In this document: one piece after another, positions 51,807 through 62,298 of the stretch
Numbering within the stretch: the stretch's first letter is position 1
Layout: each line of letters opens with the position of its first letter
NCBI GenBank assembly: GCA_964653665.1
Contig: CAZZGE010000001.1
Location: forward strand, 19,780-83,779
Length of the DNA: 64,000 bases
Direction: 5' to 3'
Origin: Catalinimonas sp964653665
GTDB taxonomy: Bacteria > Bacteroidota > Bacteroidia > Cytophagales > Cyclobacteriaceae
Translations under genes and position numbers: made by a program
The notes under the pieces: model-generated
What the model was told of the DNA's origin: nothing
Databases searched by the model: none
Seen by the model: only the letters and a program-made list of their open reading frames with translations

Positions 51807-54800
51807 ATGATGCAAACTTCTACTTGGAAGTCACTCCTGACTTTTATGCTCAGTGCAATCTTCAGCTTTACGCTGTATGCACAGGAGAAAACGGTTTCAG
51901 GAACTGTGACCGACGGTGAAACGGGTGAGGCCTTACCCGGAGTAAACGTCTTAGTGAAAGGTACCACGCAGGGTACCGTGACCGACATTCAGGGCCAGTA
52001 TCGCCTTTCTGTACCCAGCGAAGCAGCGGTAATTGTATTTAGTTCTATTGGGTATGCCAGCGAGGAGGTGACTGTGGGCAACAAAGGCTCTGTTGACATG
52101 ACCCTGTTGCCTGACGTACAGGCGCTGAGTGAAATTGTAGTGACCGGGTACTCTTCAGAAGAAAGAGCAGACGTAACCGGTGCAGTAGCCACTGTGAAAG
52201 CTGAACAGCTACAGCAGGTGCCTTCTGGTAACGTAGAGCAGCAACTCCAGGGACGTGTTTCTGGTGTTACCGTAATAACCAACGGACAGCCTGGTACAAG
52301 CAGTATCGTACGTGTGCGTGGTTTTGGTGCCTTCGGTGGTAATGAGCCTCTCTACATTGTAGATGGAGTTCCTGTTTCTTCTACCAACTTTCTGCAGCCC
52401 AACGACATTGAGTCTACCACTGTACTGAAAGATGCTGCCGCCGCCTCTATTTATGGAGCGCGTGCCGCTAACGGTGTAATCGTTTATACTACTAAAAAAG
52501 GTAAGAAAGACGGTAGCTTCAACGTAAGCTATGATGGAACCGTGGGTGTAACGCAACCGGGTGAAGTAGACTTTATCCTGAATCCTCAGCAGGAAGCCGA
52601 CTGGACATGGCAGTCAACCCGGAATACTGCCTGGCAACTAGGGCAGGATCCTACGTTTGATCATCCTCAGTACGGTACCGGCCCTAATCCTGTTCTGCCC
52701 GACTATATCAACGTAGGAGGTACTCCTGGCGTGGTAGGTTCTGTAGATCTGGAAGCACAAAGGGAATTTTACAATGTAAACCCTGCCGCGGGTCCGATAT
52801 ACCAGGTAGTGCGTGCCAACAAAGCGGGTACTAACTGGTGGGATGCCATCACCGAGCCGGCCCTGCTGAACAGACACCTAATTGGTTTTTCAGGCGGTAC
52901 TGAAAGAAGTGCCTACTATATAAGTTTAGGTATCCAGGATCAGGAAGGTATTATCCTCAATCAGGATTTTAAGCGCTACTCGCTGCGTGTCAATTCCGAG
53001 CATAATATCACTGACCGTATCCGTATTGGCCAGAATATACAGACCACTTACTACTCTGTAATCGGACTGCAGGGTGGAGCCGGTGGACGTGGTGTAGCCG
53101 GATCAGAGTCTCAATTCCTGCAGGCATTCCGTATGCCAGCCATCATACCTATCTATGATGAGTATGGAGGATATGCCGGTACTGCGGCTAATGGTTTTAA
53201 CAACCCTCGTAACCCGGTAGCCAATCGCCAGAGGAATGCTGATAACACCAGCTATAGCCTGCTGGGATTTGGTAATATTTTCGCAGAAGTTGATATTCTC
53301 GAGGATAAACTGACCTTCAGAAGCAGCTTCGGTGGAGGATATGGTAATAGCTATTTTGTTTCGTACGGGCCACCTCAGTACGAAAACTCCGAAAACAACA
53401 CAACTTTTAACTATTCTGAAGGTGCCAGTACCAATTATAACTGGACTTTTACCAATACACTGGCTTACGAAGAAACCTTCGGGAATCATAGATTAAGTAC
53501 ATTATTGGGTGTAGAGGCATTGAATACAGGGGTAGGCAGAGGTATTAATGGATCTGGACAGAACCCCTTCTCCTTTGACCCTAACTATATCACACTGAGC
53601 AACGTGGGTAACCGGGTTGTCAATAGTGGATACGGAAGGGGTGTAAACTTCTTCTCTTACTTTGCTAATCTGAAGTATATCTACAATGATAAGTACATCG
53701 TGAACGGTGTGATTCGTAGAGACGGTTCTTCCCGCTTCGGATCAGAAAATCGTTTCGGTGTATTCCCTGCCTTCTCCGCTGCATGGCGTCTCTCTGAGGA
53801 GGGCTTCATGTCTGGCCTCACCTGGGTAGACGACTTCAAAATCCGTGGTGGTTGGGGACAAATGGGTAACTCTAACAACGTAGACCCTAACAACCAATTC
53901 AGCCTGTTTGCGGCTAGTTTAGGGAACTCATCCTACGATATCACTGGATCTAACAGCAGTGTAGTAGAAGGGTTCTTTCGTAGCCGTATCGGTAACCCGG
54001 CTGCCAAGTGGGAAACCACTACTACTTCAAATATCGGATTTGATGGTTCGCTTTTCGGCGGTAAGCTGGACGTGGTTCTTGACATATGGAGAAAGGAAAC
54101 CGATGATCTCTTATACCAGCTGCCGGTTCCTGCCGTAGTAGGTCCTTCAGCCAGTTCGCCAGCGGTGAACATCGCTTCTATGTTGAATGAAGGAATTGAC
54201 TTGCAGGTGATCACTCGTGTGGCACCAGTCAACGACCTTAACCTGGAGATTACCGTTAATGGTGGTCTGCTCCGCAATGAGATTACCAGTATTGCTCCTC
54301 AAGTACCTTTCTTTGATGCCGGTGGTACACGTTTAGGTCAGGTTATTCGTAACCGTCCCGGATTCCCGCTTTCGTCTTACTTCGGTTACAATGTAGTGGG
54401 CCTATTTCAGGATCAGGCAGAAGTGGACAATGCACCTGAGCAGCCCGGCGCTGGTGTAGGTAGATTCAGATTTGAAGATGTAGACGGTGATGGTGCTATT
54501 ACACCAGACGACAGAACTTATCTGGGTGACCCTGTACCTGATTTCTCCGGTGGTATTAACCTGAGAATGACCTACCGTAACTTTGAATTTACAACTTATC
54601 TGTTTGCGCAAATGGGTTTTGAAAACTATCACTTCGCTAAGTGGTTTACTGACTTCTATCCTTCATTCACTGGTGCAGCTAAAGGACAGCGCGTGCTAGA
54701 TTCTTTTGTACCACAGGAACTGGGCGGAAACGGCGGCAACACTGTGCCGATTTACGAAAACGTATCTAACTTTAGTACGAATACAGAGTCAAACTCTTAC

Positions 54801-55052
54801 TACGTAGAGAATGGAAACTACGCTAGACTAACCAACCTACAAATTGCTTACAACTTTCCTGATGTAATGCTGGAAAGAGTAGGGCTCGACAGGGCCAGGG
54901 TATTTGTACAGGCTACTAACCTGTTTACTATTTCTAACTACCAGGGGCTGGATCCCGGTGTTGGTGGATCTGCTGATACCTCATTTGGTATTGATATCGG
55001 TAACGCACCGGTTACGCAGGGATATAACATAGGTGTAAGCCTAGGATTCTAA
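51807..55052 (+). CDS. SusC/RagA-type TonB-dependent outer-membrane transporter
   Basis: A 1081-residue importer that moves oligomers or peptides held by its SusD lid. Signal peptide to about residue 25 (ending LYAQ), carboxypeptidase-regulatory-like domain (VSGTVTDGETGEALPGVNVLVKGTTQGTVTDIQGQYRLSVP), the TonB-box-like EIVVTGYSSEERADVTGAV, a plug domain with VRVRGFGAFGGNEPLYIVDGVPVSS, and a barrel ending in aromatic Phe (GVSLGF). Length fits the class. The partner SusD follows 29 bases later. No adjacent HTCS, sigma/anti-sigma or AraC gene exists, so regulation is unclear. Confidence 0.95.
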   Translation: MMQTSTWKSLLTFMLSAIFSFTLYAQEKTVSGTVTDGETGEALPGVNVLVKGTTQGTVTDIQGQYRLSVPSEAAVIVFSSIGYASEEVTVGNKGSVDMTLLPDVQALSEIVVTGYSSEERADVTGAVATVKAEQLQQVPSGNVEQQLQGRVSGVTVITNGQPGTSSIVRVRGFGAFGGNEPLYIVDGVPVSSTNFLQPNDIESTTVLKDAAAASIYGARAANGVIVYTTKKGKKDGSFNVSYDGTVGVTQPGEVDFILNPQQEADWTWQSTRNTAWQLGQDPTFDHPQYGTGPNPVLPDYINVGGTPGVVGSVDLEAQREFYNVNPAAGPIYQVVRANKAGTNWWDAITEPALLNRHLIGFSGGTERSAYYISLGIQDQEGIILNQDFKRYSLRVNSEHNITDRIRIGQNIQTTYYSVIGLQGGAGGRGVAGSESQFLQAFRMPAIIPIYDEYGGYAGTAANGFNNPRNPVANRQRNADNTSYSLLGFGNIFAEVDILEDKLTFRSSFGGGYGNSYFVSYGPPQYENSENNTTFNYSEGASTNYNWTFTNTLAYEETFGNHRLSTLLGVEALNTGVGRGINGSGQNPFSFDPNYITLSNVGNRVVNSGYGRGVNFFSYFANLKYIYNDKYIVNGVIRRDGSSRFGSENRFGVFPAFSAAWRLSEEGFMSGLTWVDDFKIRGGWGQMGNSNNVDPNNQFSLFAASLGNSSYDITGSNSSVVEGFFRSRIGNPAAKWETTTTSNIGFDGSLFGGKLDVVLDIWRKETDDLLYQLPVPAVVGPSASSPAVNIASMLNEGIDLQVITRVAPVNDLNLEITVNGGLLRNEITSIAPQVPFFDAGGTRLGQVIRNRPGFPLSSYFGYNVVGLFQDQAEVDNAPEQPGAGVGRFRFEDVDGDGAITPDDRTYLGDPVPDFSGGINLRMTYRNFEFTTYLFAQMGFENYHFAKWFTDFYPSFTGAAKGQRVLDSFVPQELGGNGGNTVPIYENVSNFSTNTESNSYYVENGNYARLTNLQIAYNFPDVMLERVGLDRARVFVQATNLFTISNYQGLDPGVGGSADTSFGIDIGNAPVTQGYNIGVSLGF

Positions 55053-55081
55053 GATTGACTTAAACAAAAACCATAAGTACA

Positions 55082-56848
55082 ATGAAAAATATATTTAGAA
55101 AAAAGGTTACTTATATCGCGATCGCTGGCCTGATGGCCAGCGCCATCGGATGTAATGAAGATGAGTTCCTGGAGGTGCCGGTAACCGGACAGATCTCTGA
55201 GGCTCAACTTCTTAGTGAAGACGGACTTGACGGACAACTGATTGGTGCGTACTCCGTTCTTAACGGCCGGGGTGGAGAGTGGTTTGGAGGTGCGTCTAAC
55301 TGGTTGTGGGGTAGTATCCGTGGCGGTGATGCCAACAAGGGTTCTGATGCCGGTGATTTTAATACCATTACGCCTTATGCCCGTCATGAGCAAAACGCTA
55401 CAAACGGACTGGCCAACGATCGTTGGTTTGCCAGCTACGAAGGTATATCAAGGGTAAATTCACTGTTGAGAAACCTGGAAGTATCAGAAGTTTCTGAATC
55501 CTTTAAAACGGCTACGGCTGCTGAAGCCCGTTTTCTGAGAGGTCATTATTATTTTGAGCTAAAAATAGCCTTTAACAATGTGCCGTTTATTGATGAGACG
55601 CTTAGTGACGCAGAAGCTGCACTGGTGCCCAATGACGTAGATATATGGCCTAACATTGAAGCTGATTTTCAGTATGCTGCTGATAATCTGCCCGAAACGC
55701 AGGCACAGGTAGGAAGAGTGAATAGTTGGGCTGCTAAGTCATACCTTGCCAAGACTTACATGTACCAGGATAAATTTTCTGAAGCTAAGACTTTGCTCGA
55801 TGATATCATTGCCAATGGCCAGACTTCCAACGGGCTAGCCTACGGCCTGGTAGAAAATTTTGAGGATATCTTTAAGGGCCCCAATGAAAATCACAAAGAA
55901 TCTATCTTTGCCTTTCAGGCCGCTGCCAATACCGGAAGTATTTTCAATACCAATAATGGTATTGCGATGAACTATCCTTATAACACGGGTCCTTCCGGAC
56001 CTGGAGAGTGCTGCGGGTTCTTCCAGCCTAGCTTTGAACTGGCAAATTCTTACCGTACCAGTGACAGCGGTCTGCCGCTGTTGGATGGTAGCTATAATAA
56101 TGAAGCTAACGCAGTAAAAGATGACTACGGTTTATTATCTTCTCAGCCATTTGAGCCGGACCAGGGGCCTTTAGATCCTCGTTTAGATCACACCATTGCT
56201 CGTCGTGGTATCATGTTCCTTGACTGGCAGAAGCACCCCGGTGATGCCTGGATTCGTGACCAGAGTTTTGCGGGTCCTTATACGCAAAAGAAGCTTTCTT
56301 ACTACGAAGCTGATAAAGGGACATTCCAGGACGGTAGCTCATGGACACCCGGTTATCACTCTATTAACTTGATTATCCTGCGCTTTGCAGATATTATCCT
56401 GTTGGCTGCCGAAGCAGAAGCCCAACTGGGTAACCTAGGTCAGGCACTTGAATATGTGAATATGATCAGGGAAAGAGCTGGTAACAGCGTAGTGATGGAT
56501 CCCGATACTGGCGAACCTGCTGCAAATTACGTGATCAGCACATATGGTGCATTTGGAAGTACTGATGAAGCAATGAGAGCCATTCAGTTTGAGCGTAAGT
56601 TGGAACTGGCACTGGAAGGTGAGCGCTTCTTTGACCTGGTACGCTGGGGCATCGCTGATTCTGCAGTCAATGCGTACTTTGCTTACGAGGCTACCCGCCT
56701 ACCTACAAACTTAGGTACGCCTGTAGCCACCTTTACGCCTAATCAGGATGAGTATCTGCCTATCCCGCAGACACAGATTGACCGTCAGCAGACAGAAGGA
56801 TCTGAGGGTGCAAGTAGTGTACTGATTCAGAATCCCGGATATAACTAA
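55082..56848 (+). CDS. SusD/RagB-family substrate-binding lipoprotein
   Basis: A 588-residue outer-membrane lipoprotein that caps SusC. The lipobox MASAIGC places the lipidated cysteine at residue 24, followed by NEDEFLEVPVTGQISEAQL. SusD hallmarks are the TPR-like helices (AEARFLRGHYYFELKIAFNNVPFIDETLSDAEA; AAKSYLAKTYMYQDKFSEAKTLLDDII), the C-terminal LNLIILRFADIILLAAEAEAQLGN, FERKLELALEGERFFDLVRWG and LPIPQTQID. Length is in the usual range. No glycoside hydrolase, sulfatase or protease is next to it. Confidence 0.95.
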   Translation: MKNIFRKKVTYIAIAGLMASAIGCNEDEFLEVPVTGQISEAQLLSEDGLDGQLIGAYSVLNGRGGEWFGGASNWLWGSIRGGDANKGSDAGDFNTITPYARHEQNATNGLANDRWFASYEGISRVNSLLRNLEVSEVSESFKTATAAEARFLRGHYYFELKIAFNNVPFIDETLSDAEAALVPNDVDIWPNIEADFQYAADNLPETQAQVGRVNSWAAKSYLAKTYMYQDKFSEAKTLLDDIIANGQTSNGLAYGLVENFEDIFKGPNENHKESIFAFQAAANTGSIFNTNNGIAMNYPYNTGPSGPGECCGFFQPSFELANSYRTSDSGLPLLDGSYNNEANAVKDDYGLLSSQPFEPDQGPLDPRLDHTIARRGIMFLDWQKHPGDAWIRDQSFAGPYTQKKLSYYEADKGTFQDGSSWTPGYHSINLIILRFADIILLAAEAEAQLGNLGQALEYVNMIRERAGNSVVMDPDTGEPAANYVISTYGAFGSTDEAMRAIQFERKLELALEGERFFDLVRWGIADSAVNAYFAYEATRLPTNLGTPVATFTPNQDEYLPIPQTQIDRQQTEGSEGASSVLIQNPGYN

Positions 56849-56869
56849 TAAATAATATATCTCAATTTA

Positions 56870-56905
56870 AATAAGAGCCAGGTACACTTATACCTGGCTC
56901 TTATT
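56870..56905 (+). terminator. Terminator of the SusCD operon
   Basis: A 15-bp perfect stem (56870-56884 with 56891-56905) around a 6-base loop, followed by GTTTCTT. It closes susC-susD and separates them from the VCBS gene. Confidence 0.85.
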
Positions 56906-57027
56906 GTTTCTTAAAGTTCTAAATTACGCGGCTTAAATGAGACTAGCCCGAAAGAAACAGCTAAGACATTCCTAGTGAACTAAGAGGATAAAATGAACCT
57001 TAAGAAAAGTAGAATAATTTAGAAGGA

Positions 57028-60000
57028 ATGAAACGACTACAACCTGGCTTACTGCTCTTGACACTATGGCTAGCAGCAGCCTGCTCACGACAAGAACCTA
57101 CCCTTTTTCGTCTGCTGGAACCCGAAGAATCCGGCGTCAGCTTTACCAATACCATCACCGAAAACGATACGCTTAACATTCTCAAAGAAGAGTATGTCTA
57201 CAATGGCGGTGGTGTGGGTATTGGCGATTTCAACAACGATGGTCTGGAAGATATCTTCTTCACCGGTAACATGGTGAGTAACGCCCTCTATCTGAATGAA
57301 GGAGATATGCAGTTCAGCGATATCAGCGAAGAATCTGGAATCCTGGCAGAAGACCGCTGGTGCTCCGGCGTAGCCGTGGTGGATATCAACGAAGACGGCT
57401 GGCAGGATGTGTATGTATCGGCGACCATCTACAAGCAGCCGGAGAAGCGAAAAAATCTGCTGTTCGTCAACCAGGGAGTAAATGAAGAAGGGACTCCAGT
57501 GTTTGAAGAACAAGCCGAAGCCTACGGTATTGCTGATGATGGTAATACCACACAGGCCGCCTTTTTTGACTACGACCTGGACGGTGATTTGGACCTTTAC
57601 CTGCTTACCAATGTCATTGATACCAAACTACCGGGCAGCTATCGCGAAAAAATCGTAGATGGCACTGCCCTCAATAACGACCGTCTTTATCGTAACGAGG
57701 GGCTGGGCCCCAATGGTCACCCTACATTTACCGATGTGAGCCGGAAAGCAGGAATTCTTATAGAGGGCTTTGGGCTGGGCATCACCGTGTCTGATATCAA
57801 CCTGGATGGCTGGCCGGACATTTATATTTCCAACGACTATATTTCCAACGACCTCCTCTACGTCAACAACCAGGACGGTACTTTTACCAATCGCATAGAA
57901 GACTACCTTAATCATACCAGCCACTCAGCCATGGGCAGCGATGTGGTGGACTTCAATAACGACGCGATGGTGGACATCGTGGCGCTGGATATGTTACCCG
58001 AAACCAACCAGCGGCAGAAGCAGATGTTGGGCCCTAATAATTACATGACTTACATTAATAATGAGCGCTACGGCTATCAACACCAGTATGTGCGCAATAC
58101 CTTGCAGCTCAACCAGGGACTCTCGCCGGAGGGGCATCCGGTATTCAGTGAAATTAGCCACATGGCTGGCATTTTCCAGACCGACTGGAGCTGGACACCA
58201 CTAGTAGCTGATTTTGACAACGATGGTTACAAGGATATTATCATAACCAATGGCTTCCCTAAGGATGTAACGGACCGGGATTTTGCCTCTTATCGCAATG
58301 GTCCGGCTGGTAACGTAGCCAGCCCCATGTTTCTCCAAAAGATGATTCCAGTTGTCAAAATATCTAACTATGCTTACCGTAATAACGGAGGCAATACTGG
58401 GGAGGAGCTTACCTTTACTGACAAGACGGAAGAGTGGGGACTAAAAATACCTTCGTTCTCAAATGGTGCTGCCTACTCCGACCTGGACAATGACGGTGAC
58501 CTGGACATCGTAGTGAACAACATCAATGATCCGGCCTTCATTTACGAAAACCAGCTTAGGAAAAAAAAGGTGGAGGAGCCACAAAACCATTATTTGCGAG
58601 TAAGACTGAAAGGTTCGCCCGGTGATATCAAAAGTATTGGTGCCAAAGTGCTGATCAACTATGGTGAAGGCCAGACGCAGTTTATTGAGGACGCCCGTTA
58701 CCGGGGATACCTATCTACCGTAGAAAGTGGTGCCCATTTTGGCCTGGGAACCCATGATACAGTAGACTCCCTGCGAGTCTTCTGGCCGGGCGGCAAATAC
58801 CAACTGCTGACCAATGTGCAGGCAGACCAGGTGATCACGCTGGACTATGCCCACGCTGAGAAAAGAAACCGCAAAGAAATCAATCAGGAGCTTCCGCTAA
58901 GTGCTACCGAAACTATGTTTGCTGATGCTTCTGATGCGTTGGGTATCAGATACAGTCACCCGGAAGAGGATAAAATAGATTTTAATCTCCAGCGTACAAT
59001 TCCTCACAAGTATACGCAGATGGGACCATCACTGGCCGTGGGCGATGCTAATGGCGACGGTCTGGATGATTTTTATGTAGGTGGGTCAGCCAACCGGTCT
59101 AGTAAGGTGTTCCTGCAACAGGCAGATGGCACTTTCAGCGAGTCAGATCAGTTGGTTGAAAAAGACACGGTGCCGGAAGATATGGGTAGCCTCTTCTTTG
59201 ACGCAGATAACGATGGCGACCAGGACCTGTACGTGGCCAGTGGGAGCTACGAATTTGTAGATAATCCAGAGGTTAATCAGGACCGGCTTTACCTGAATGA
59301 CGGAAACGGAAATTTTCGGTACGATCCGGATGCGCTACCAGCGTTTAACCTCGTCAGCTCGGCAGTCAGGGCAGCAGATTTTGACCAGGACGGTGACCTG
59401 GACTTGTTTGTAGGTGGCAGGGTGGTACCGGGAGCCTACCCTAAACCCGCTAGAAGTTATCTGCTAAGAAATGACGGCGGGTCTTTTACCGATGTTACTG
59501 CAGAAATACTTCCTGAGCTTACTGAATTTGGTCTGGTCAGTGATGCCTTATGGACTGACTTTGACCAGGACGGAAAAGTTGACCTGTTATTGGCCGCAGA
59601 GTGGAAGCCGCTGACCTTTTTCAGGAATACTACTGACGGATTTGTGAATGTTACTAAGGAATCTGGCATCAGCGACAAAGTGGGCTGGTGGAGTAGCCTT
59701 TCTTCTGGTGACTTTGATAATGATGGAGACACCGACTACATCGCTGGTAACCTGGGGCTCAATTCATCCTACCAGGCATCTGATGAATATCCGCTTTCGG
59801 TATATGCCAAAGATTTTGATGAAAACGGTGGTTACGATGCCATTATGGTTAAATATATCAAAGATCGCTCGGGAGTCATGCGCCCTTACCCTATGCATTC
59901 GCTGGATGTGATGCTCTCACAGATGATCGGTTTCAAAAGAAGATTTCAAAAGTATGAGGAGTTTGGACAGGTCACGATAGACAGCCTGCTGAGTCCGGAA

Positions 60001-60624
60001 ATGCTGGAGGATGCGATAGTGTATTATGCTAATTATATGAAAAGTAGCTATGTGGAAAACCTGGGCGAAGGAAAATTTGCCATCCGGCCACTACCCATGC
60101 AAGCTCAGGTTGCTCCGCTGTACGGTATGCTAAGCCGTGACATAGATCAGGACGGAAACCTTGATCTGCTGCTGGTAGGAAATAACTACGGTACCGAAGT
60201 ATTTACCGGCCGCCTGGATGCCTTCAAAGGACTGATACTACGGGGTGATGGAAAAGGAGGTTTTGAGGACGTAAGTCTCAACAGAAGTGGATTCTACGTG
60301 CCGGGTGATGCCAAAGCGCTGGTAGAGCTAAATGGTCCAAAGGGTTCTGCACTCTATCTGGCCAGCCAAAACCAAGACAGCCTGGTTGTAATGCTGCCAA
60401 AACGAAGTAGGCAGGGCCAGTTTCTGAAATTGCGGCCACAGGACGCCTGGGCGGTAGCGACTATGCAGGATGGCAGCCAGTGCCGTATGGAGTTTTACTA
60501 TGGGTCGTCTTACCTTTCACAGTCCAGCCGCACGATCAGGTTGAACCCGCAAGTAGCCTTAGTACGGATATTCAACTTCCGGGGTGAAGAAAGAACTATA
60601 ACGTTAACAAATAGGGCTTCCTAA
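57028..60624 (+). CDS. VCBS/FG-GAP repeat lipoprotein with an ASPIC/UnbV domain
   Basis: A 1198-residue exported lipoprotein (lipobox LAAAC, Cys19). It carries about a dozen calcium-loop repeats of the form DFNNDGLEDIFF, DINEDGWQDVYV, DLDNDGDLDIVV or DFDQDGDLDLFV in two groups (about residues 65-500 and 670-1100), which would form two beta-propellers. Between them, at about 520-606, is the ASPIC/UnbV domain (IGAKVLINYGEGQTQFIED, GAHFGLGTHDTVDSLRVFWPGG). This family often follows SusCD pairs in marine Bacteroidota; its function is unknown, with adhesion or substrate binding the usual guess. Confidence 0.9.
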   Translation: MKRLQPGLLLLTLWLAAACSRQEPTLFRLLEPEESGVSFTNTITENDTLNILKEEYVYNGGGVGIGDFNNDGLEDIFFTGNMVSNALYLNEGDMQFSDISEESGILAEDRWCSGVAVVDINEDGWQDVYVSATIYKQPEKRKNLLFVNQGVNEEGTPVFEEQAEAYGIADDGNTTQAAFFDYDLDGDLDLYLLTNVIDTKLPGSYREKIVDGTALNNDRLYRNEGLGPNGHPTFTDVSRKAGILIEGFGLGITVSDINLDGWPDIYISNDYISNDLLYVNNQDGTFTNRIEDYLNHTSHSAMGSDVVDFNNDAMVDIVALDMLPETNQRQKQMLGPNNYMTYINNERYGYQHQYVRNTLQLNQGLSPEGHPVFSEISHMAGIFQTDWSWTPLVADFDNDGYKDIIITNGFPKDVTDRDFASYRNGPAGNVASPMFLQKMIPVVKISNYAYRNNGGNTGEELTFTDKTEEWGLKIPSFSNGAAYSDLDNDGDLDIVVNNINDPAFIYENQLRKKKVEEPQNHYLRVRLKGSPGDIKSIGAKVLINYGEGQTQFIEDARYRGYLSTVESGAHFGLGTHDTVDSLRVFWPGGKYQLLTNVQADQVITLDYAHAEKRNRKEINQELPLSATETMFADASDALGIRYSHPEEDKIDFNLQRTIPHKYTQMGPSLAVGDANGDGLDDFYVGGSANRSSKVFLQQADGTFSESDQLVEKDTVPEDMGSLFFDADNDGDQDLYVASGSYEFVDNPEVNQDRLYLNDGNGNFRYDPDALPAFNLVSSAVRAADFDQDGDLDLFVGGRVVPGAYPKPARSYLLRNDGGSFTDVTAEILPELTEFGLVSDALWTDFDQDGKVDLLLAAEWKPLTFFRNTTDGFVNVTKESGISDKVGWWSSLSSGDFDNDGDTDYIAGNLGLNSSYQASDEYPLSVYAKDFDENGGYDAIMVKYIKDRSGVMRPYPMHSLDVMLSQMIGFKRRFQKYEEFGQVTIDSLLSPEMLEDAIVYYANYMKSSYVENLGEGKFAIRPLPMQAQVAPLYGMLSRDIDQDGNLDLLLVGNNYGTEVFTGRLDAFKGLILRGDGKGGFEDVSLNRSGFYVPGDAKALVELNGPKGSALYLASQNQDSLVVMLPKRSRQGQFLKLRPQDAWAVATMQDGSQCRMEFYYGSSYLSQSSRTIRLNPQVALVRIFNFRGEERTITLTNRAS

Positions 60625-60789
60625 AGACAGACAAAAAGCTACACTAATGATTGGGCCTACGTATGCATGTGTCAATTTAAGCTATGCTAGGCACAGAGAG
60701 TAAGTAAAATACCCGGCATTCCTAACTGGCTTAGAAAGTAGTTCCGCTTCAAGAACTGTTTACTGGAGAATCAGCTAAAGTGAGAGCGC

Positions 60790-62298
60790 TTAACGTACAA
60801 CGCCCGAATAGTCGCTACCCATGTAAGCGCCCCAGTGTACTGACTCACCTATCCCAATATCAAGCTCTCTTCTCTCTACTCTAAGTTCCTTGAAAGAATA
60901 GAAATTTTCGGCATCGCTCATATAGCAGGAGATAATGTCGACCTTACCATCATTATCCAGGTCAGTGATCAGGGGGGTAGACCCAAGATTAGAACCAAAT
61001 TTACTTTCTTCAAAAGCCAGGATAAACGCTTCCCTTACATCAAAAACTTTCATCTGGTTGCCGTAGCGCCGGGTTACTCCTCCCTCCGCGCCGATCATGG
61101 GCAGGTTAGCCGTGACCAGTATGTCATCATAGCCATCTTCGGTAAAGTCAAACACCATAGGAGAAGCGTACTGAAAAGTACCCAGGGTATCCTTAGAAAT
61201 CAGGCTGCCGTCTTTTCCGTCCAGCAGAATATTCAGGGTGTACTTGGTAGACGGCCAGACACCGTAGCCAAAAGAGGCAAAAAAGTCAGGTACCTCGTCA
61301 TCACCCACGAAATGCCCGGGCGCTGGCATGGTATAAACCTCGTAGCCGGGGCCTAAGGAGGTCTCCCAGATCTTCTGATGTGTTTTACCATCAATGCTAA
61401 GCATACGGCCATTGACGGCATTCACTACAATATCATGGGTGCCGTCCAGGTTTACATCTGTCAGTACGGGGGGGGCAATAAACCCTTTGCCCAGGCCTGA
61501 ATCAAGTACGGTCGCGTTACTTAGGTTTTCATCAAGCACTTCCTCCAGGCTGGCCAGGTACAGGTAGCCGTTGATGGTTTCCCCGCCCGTCCCAAAGATT
61601 ACCGATAGCTCGCCGTTACCATTAAAGTCATGTATAACGGGCGACATATAGGTTTCTAATCCATCGGGTACAGTGGCCTGCGCAATGGTACTGCCATCCC
61701 GGCTGCTGATCACCATCAGGCTGCCGGCGGGCCGGTCAGTTACGTCGGCTGTAGCTTTAACAAAGCCCCCGTACGAAATCAGGATATCGTCCAGTTGATC
61801 CTGGTCAGCATCAGGAATCAGGCAGGGAGTAAGAAAGTTAAGAATGCTAGTGTCATTCACAGCATCCATGCCCTCGTAGTCGGGCAGGTACTCCCAGAGC
61901 AGATCACCATTACGGCCATCCAGAGCATAAAGAACTGCGGAGCGGCCCCCGATAATCACATCGGGCGTGGCATCGCCGTTGATATCCTGAAAAACGGCTG
62001 AACCAGTGATCTGATTGCGAGCTGGTATGCTCCAAAGTAGAGAACCGTCTTTACCGCTGACTGCCAGCACACCGTAGGGGGTCGCAGTAAATTCTTTGCC
62101 ACCGGCACCAATCACGATGTCCTGCACGCCGTCCCCGTTCAGATCAGTTGCTCGCGGAGAAGAGGCCGACCCTACCTCTGCTACCGATTGCTGCCAGGAG
62201 TCAGGAGTGAAAAAGAAGGTATCTTTAAAGAAGAAAGCAAGTGAGATAATCAGCAAAAGACCTATAACCAGGATGTAGCTTCTTTGCGTTTGGGCCAT
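60790..62298 (-). CDS. Membrane-anchored FG-GAP/PQQ-like beta-propeller protein
   Basis: A 502-residue protein with an N-terminal TM anchor (SYILVIGLLLIISLAFFF) and a periplasmic propeller. Blades combine calcium loops (ATDLNGDGVQDIVIGAGG, DVNLDGTHDIVVNA, DFTEDGYDDILVTA, DLDNDGKVDIISCY) with PQQ-enzyme-like turns (GKDGSLLWSIP, GRNGDLLWEYLPDYEG, GKTHQKIWETSLGPGYE). No enzymatic residues are recognised. The ATG at 62298 is used; the longer frame to 62394 adds no family-like sequence. It is convergent with the VCBS gene and divergent from the PLP enzyme. Confidence 0.85.
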   Translation of the reverse strand: MAQTQRSYILVIGLLLIISLAFFFKDTFFFTPDSWQQSVAEVGSASSPRATDLNGDGVQDIVIGAGGKEFTATPYGVLAVSGKDGSLLWSIPARNQITGSAVFQDINGDATPDVIIGGRSAVLYALDGRNGDLLWEYLPDYEGMDAVNDTSILNFLTPCLIPDADQDQLDDILISYGGFVKATADVTDRPAGSLMVISSRDGSTIAQATVPDGLETYMSPVIHDFNGNGELSVIFGTGGETINGYLYLASLEEVLDENLSNATVLDSGLGKGFIAPPVLTDVNLDGTHDIVVNAVNGRMLSIDGKTHQKIWETSLGPGYEVYTMPAPGHFVGDDEVPDFFASFGYGVWPSTKYTLNILLDGKDGSLISKDTLGTFQYASPMVFDFTEDGYDDILVTANLPMIGAEGGVTRRYGNQMKVFDVREAFILAFEESKFGSNLGSTPLITDLDNDGKVDIISCYMSDAENFYSFKELRVERRELDIGIGESVHWGAYMGSDYSGVVR

